NCBI GenBank assembly: GCA_902766845.1
Contig: CACXFD010000064.1
Location: 1 to 25,560, forward strand
Length of the DNA stretch: 25,560 nucleotides
Reading direction: 5' to 3'
DNA from: an uncultured Lachnospiraceae bacterium
GTDB lineage: Bacteria > Bacillota > Clostridia > Lachnospirales > Lachnospiraceae
How positions within the stretch are numbered: the first letter of the stretch is position 1; every line of letters starts with the position of its first letter. Of the stretch, positions 23,048 to 25,560 are shown one piece after another. Both the position numbers and the translations under genes were made by a program. The notes beneath the pieces are model-generated. The model worked only from the letters and a program-made list of their open reading frames with translations, did no database searches and was not told the DNA's origin.

Positions 23048-23548
23048 ATGGCAAACGCGAAGACCAAAGTCCCCTTTCGCGGCACTCCCGAACAGGAGAA
23101 AGCCCTGCTGGCCGCTATTGACCGGCTGAAAGACGAAAGAGGCGCCCTGATGCCCATCCTGCAGGAGGCACAGGAGATCTACGGTTATCTGCCGGAGGAA
23201 GTCCAGCGGATCATTGCAAAGGGACTGAACGTGCCGTTTGAGGAAGTCTACGGCGTCGCAACGTTCTATTCCCAGTTCACCCTGAATCCGAAGGGAAAGT
23301 ACAAGGTGTCCGTATGTCTCGGCACGGCGTGCTACGTCAAGGGATCGGGTGCGGTCTATGCCCGTCTGGCGGACGAGCTCGGCATCCAGGGCGGAGAATG
23401 CACGGCGGACGCGCGGTTCTCGCTGGACGCCTGCCGCTGCGTAGGCGCCTGCGGTCTGGCTCCGGTCATCATGATCAATGACGAAGTCTACGGCCGTCTG
23501 GTCCCGGACGATATCCCGAAGATCCTGGCAAAATACAAGGAAGACTGA
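23048..23548 (+). CDS. nuoE: NuoE-like 2Fe-2S subunit of bifurcating hydrogenase (HydC-type)
   Basis: The 166-residue protein has the thioredoxin-like NuoE fold with 2Fe-2S ligands Cys90, Cys95, Cys131 and Cys135 (CLGTAC and CRCVGAC). A helical N-terminus carries LMPILQEAQEIYGYLPEEV. It would pass electrons between the NuoF flavin subunit and the rest of an NADH- and ferredoxin-linked complex. Size and context match the small subunit of HydABC-type electron-bifurcating hydrogenases. ATG 23048 is chosen because AGAGAGGA precedes it and family homology begins soon after; a longer reading from 22949 starts inside the promoter. It is the first gene of the rightward operon. Confidence 0.93.
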   Translation: MANAKTKVPFRGTPEQEKALLAAIDRLKDERGALMPILQEAQEIYGYLPEEVQRIIAKGLNVPFEEVYGVATFYSQFTLNPKGKYKVSVCLGTACYVKGSGAVYARLADELGIQGGECTADARFSLDACRCVGACGLAPVIMINDEVYGRLVPDDIPKILAKYKED

Positions 23549-23551
23549 TCG

Positions 23552-24184
23552 ATGCAGGAACTTTCGCTGAACGTGCTGGACGTGGCGGAGAATTCCATGC
23601 GGGCCCGGGCGAAGAACGTCACGGTGGAGATCACCGAGGACACGGCCGCGGACCGGATGGAGATCCGCATCGCGGATGACGGCTGCGGCATGTCGAAGGA
23701 GATGACGGAGCAGGTCACGGACCCGTTCTTCACCACGCGGACCACCCGGAAGGTGGGGCTTGGAGTCCCGTTCTTCAAGATGGCCGCGGAGATGGCCGGC
23801 GGAGAGTTTTCGATCATGTCGGAGCCCGGCGTGGGCACGGAGACGCGCGCCACGTTCGGACTGTCGCACATCGACCGCATGCCGCTCGGAGACATCGCCT
23901 CCACCATGCAGCTGCTGATCTGCGATCACGAGGACGTGAACGTGATCTACCGCCACCGCGTGGACGCGGAGACGTTCGAGGTCTCGTCGGACCAGCTCAA
24001 GGAAGTGCTGGACGGCGTGCCGCTCGGGCTTCCGGAGATCCGCACGTTCATCGGAGAGTATCTGAAAGAAAACATAGAAGCGCTCTACCACCCGGAGCCG
24101 GAAGCACCGGCTGACCCGGAAGGCGGACAGGCCGCAGAGCCTGCCCGAAACGAGCAGGATATGAACACTACTATGGAGGAGTAA
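23552..24184 (+). CDS. HATPase_c ATP-binding protein
   Basis: The 210-residue protein opens with a GHKL ATPase domain (about 1-115). The N box is LDVAENSMRARA, the G1 box is DDGCGM, and TTRTTRKVGLGVPFFKMAAEMAGGEF carries the lid and G2 features. A second part (about 120-180) has no recognised domain, and the acidic, Pro/Glu-rich tail looks disordered. It lacks a dimerisation and His-acceptor domain, so it is not an ordinary sensor kinase. Genes of this kind commonly sit between nuoE and nuoF-type genes in clostridial hydrogenase operons; the role is unknown and may be regulatory. The gap to nuoE is three bases, with AAGGAAG as the likely ribosome-binding site. Confidence 0.87.
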   Translation: MQELSLNVLDVAENSMRARAKNVTVEITEDTAADRMEIRIADDGCGMSKEMTEQVTDPFFTTRTTRKVGLGVPFFKMAAEMAGGEFSIMSEPGVGTETRATFGLSHIDRMPLGDIASTMQLLICDHEDVNVIYRHRVDAETFEVSSDQLKEVLDGVPLGLPEIRTFIGEYLKENIEALYHPEPEAPADPEGGQAAEPARNEQDMNTTMEE

Positions 24185-24189
24185 TCGGA

Positions 24190-24567
24190 ATGAAAAGCTT
24201 AGCTGAGCTCCAGGCTCTCAGAGATAAGGCCCGCGTCGAGATGGGCATGCGTGAGGACGCCCCGGACAACATCCGCATCGTGGTCGGCATGGCTACCTGC
24301 GGCATCGCGGCCGGCGCCCGCCCGGTCCTGAACGCGTTCGTAAACGAAGTCGCGAAGCGCGGCCTCAAGAACGTGACCGTGTCCCAGACCGGCTGCATCG
24401 GCATCTGCCAGTATGAGCCCGTCGCGGAGGTCTACGTGCCCGGACAGGAAAAGACCACCTATGTGAAGCTGACGGCGGAAAAGGCCGCTAAGATCGTTGT
24501 GGACCATATCGTCAACGGCAACGTCGTAACGGACTACACCATCGGCGCCGCGGCCCCGACGAAGTAA
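24190..24567 (+). CDS. Small thioredoxin-like 2Fe-2S ferredoxin-type protein
   Basis: The 125-residue protein has the NuoE/Fd-like thioredoxin fold. Cys37 lies in ATCGIAAGA, and Cys69 and Cys73 lie in QTGCIGICQYEP. A second Cys next to the first, which would complete four ligands, is not present (GARP); from memory related proteins of this operon type also show three. Cluster binding may therefore use another ligand or a second subunit. It probably belongs to the bifurcating hydrogenase, as in operons where a small HydD/HydE-type subunit lies between NuoE and NuoF. TGGAGGAG lies just before the ATG and the gap to the preceding gene is 5 bases. Confidence 0.87.
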   Translation: MKSLAELQALRDKARVEMGMREDAPDNIRIVVGMATCGIAAGARPVLNAFVNEVAKRGLKNVTVSQTGCIGICQYEPVAEVYVPGQEKTTYVKLTAEKAAKIVVDHIVNGNVVTDYTIGAAAPTK

Positions 24568-24579
24568 GGAGGAAGAAAG

Positions 24580-25560
<981 letters not shown>

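Overview
The window is GC-rich, almost fully coding, and reads as a chromosomal segment of a strictly anaerobic, high-GC member of the Clostridia (Bacillota). The evidence is Shine-Dalgarno-led genes, sigma-A-type promoters, and a NuoE/NuoF-type electron-bifurcating hydrogenase operon at the right end with clostridial DRTGG, PHP and HATPase accessory genes. No phage genes, transposases, rRNA or CRISPR arrays were seen.

Layout. (1) 1-4341, plus strand: the tail of a von Willebrand A protein, a Nudix hydrolase with its own strong promoter, a two-domain UxaA-type sugar-acid dehydratase, and a PurF-like protein whose glutaminase active site is gone although the PRPP loop and Fe-S cysteines remain. 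(2) 4620-8345, minus strand: aroA followed by an AroE-AroD fusion, with a small XRE regulator upstream. (3) 8519-8670: a self-contained tRNA-Trp(CCA) unit. (4) 8803-13233, plus strand: two overlapping genes for a heterodimeric ABC exporter with one degenerate ATP site, then proC. (5) 13342-19053: a catabolic locus with an HpaI-type aldolase and a PIG-L deacetylase fragment on the minus strand, and TRAP dctQ fragment, dctM, cyclase-family hydrolase, SDR dehydrogenase and GntR/FCD regulator on the plus strand. (6) 19220-25560: two divergent operons. Leftward run DRTGG, HATPase, a sensory-type [FeFe]-hydrogenase-like protein, DRTGG and PHP. Rightward run NuoE, HATPase, a small 2Fe-2S protein and NuoF, which leaves the window.

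How the genes fit together. aroA and aroE-aroD supply three shikimate-pathway activities from one transcript. The locus at 13-19 kb looks like import plus stepwise oxidation and cleavage of an organic acid. Its centre appears to be missing: PIG-L and dctQ are both cut at their 5' ends and meet head to head near 14.63 kb, and no dctP is present. One deletion, or an assembly join, would explain this. At 19-25 kb a hydrogenase-like protein with all four H-cluster cysteines but Ala at the proton-relay Cys position lies beside HATPase and DRTGG genes and opposite the catalytic hydrogenase operon, suggesting H2 or redox sensing tied to hydrogenase expression or activity.

The most useful items to re-examine are the 14.63 kb junction, the PurF-like protein without a nucleophile, the reversed AroE-AroD fusion, the EPSP synthase with Ala at the glyphosate-determining position, and the sensory hydrogenase module with its divergent control region. 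All assignments come from reading motifs by eye; no database search was run.
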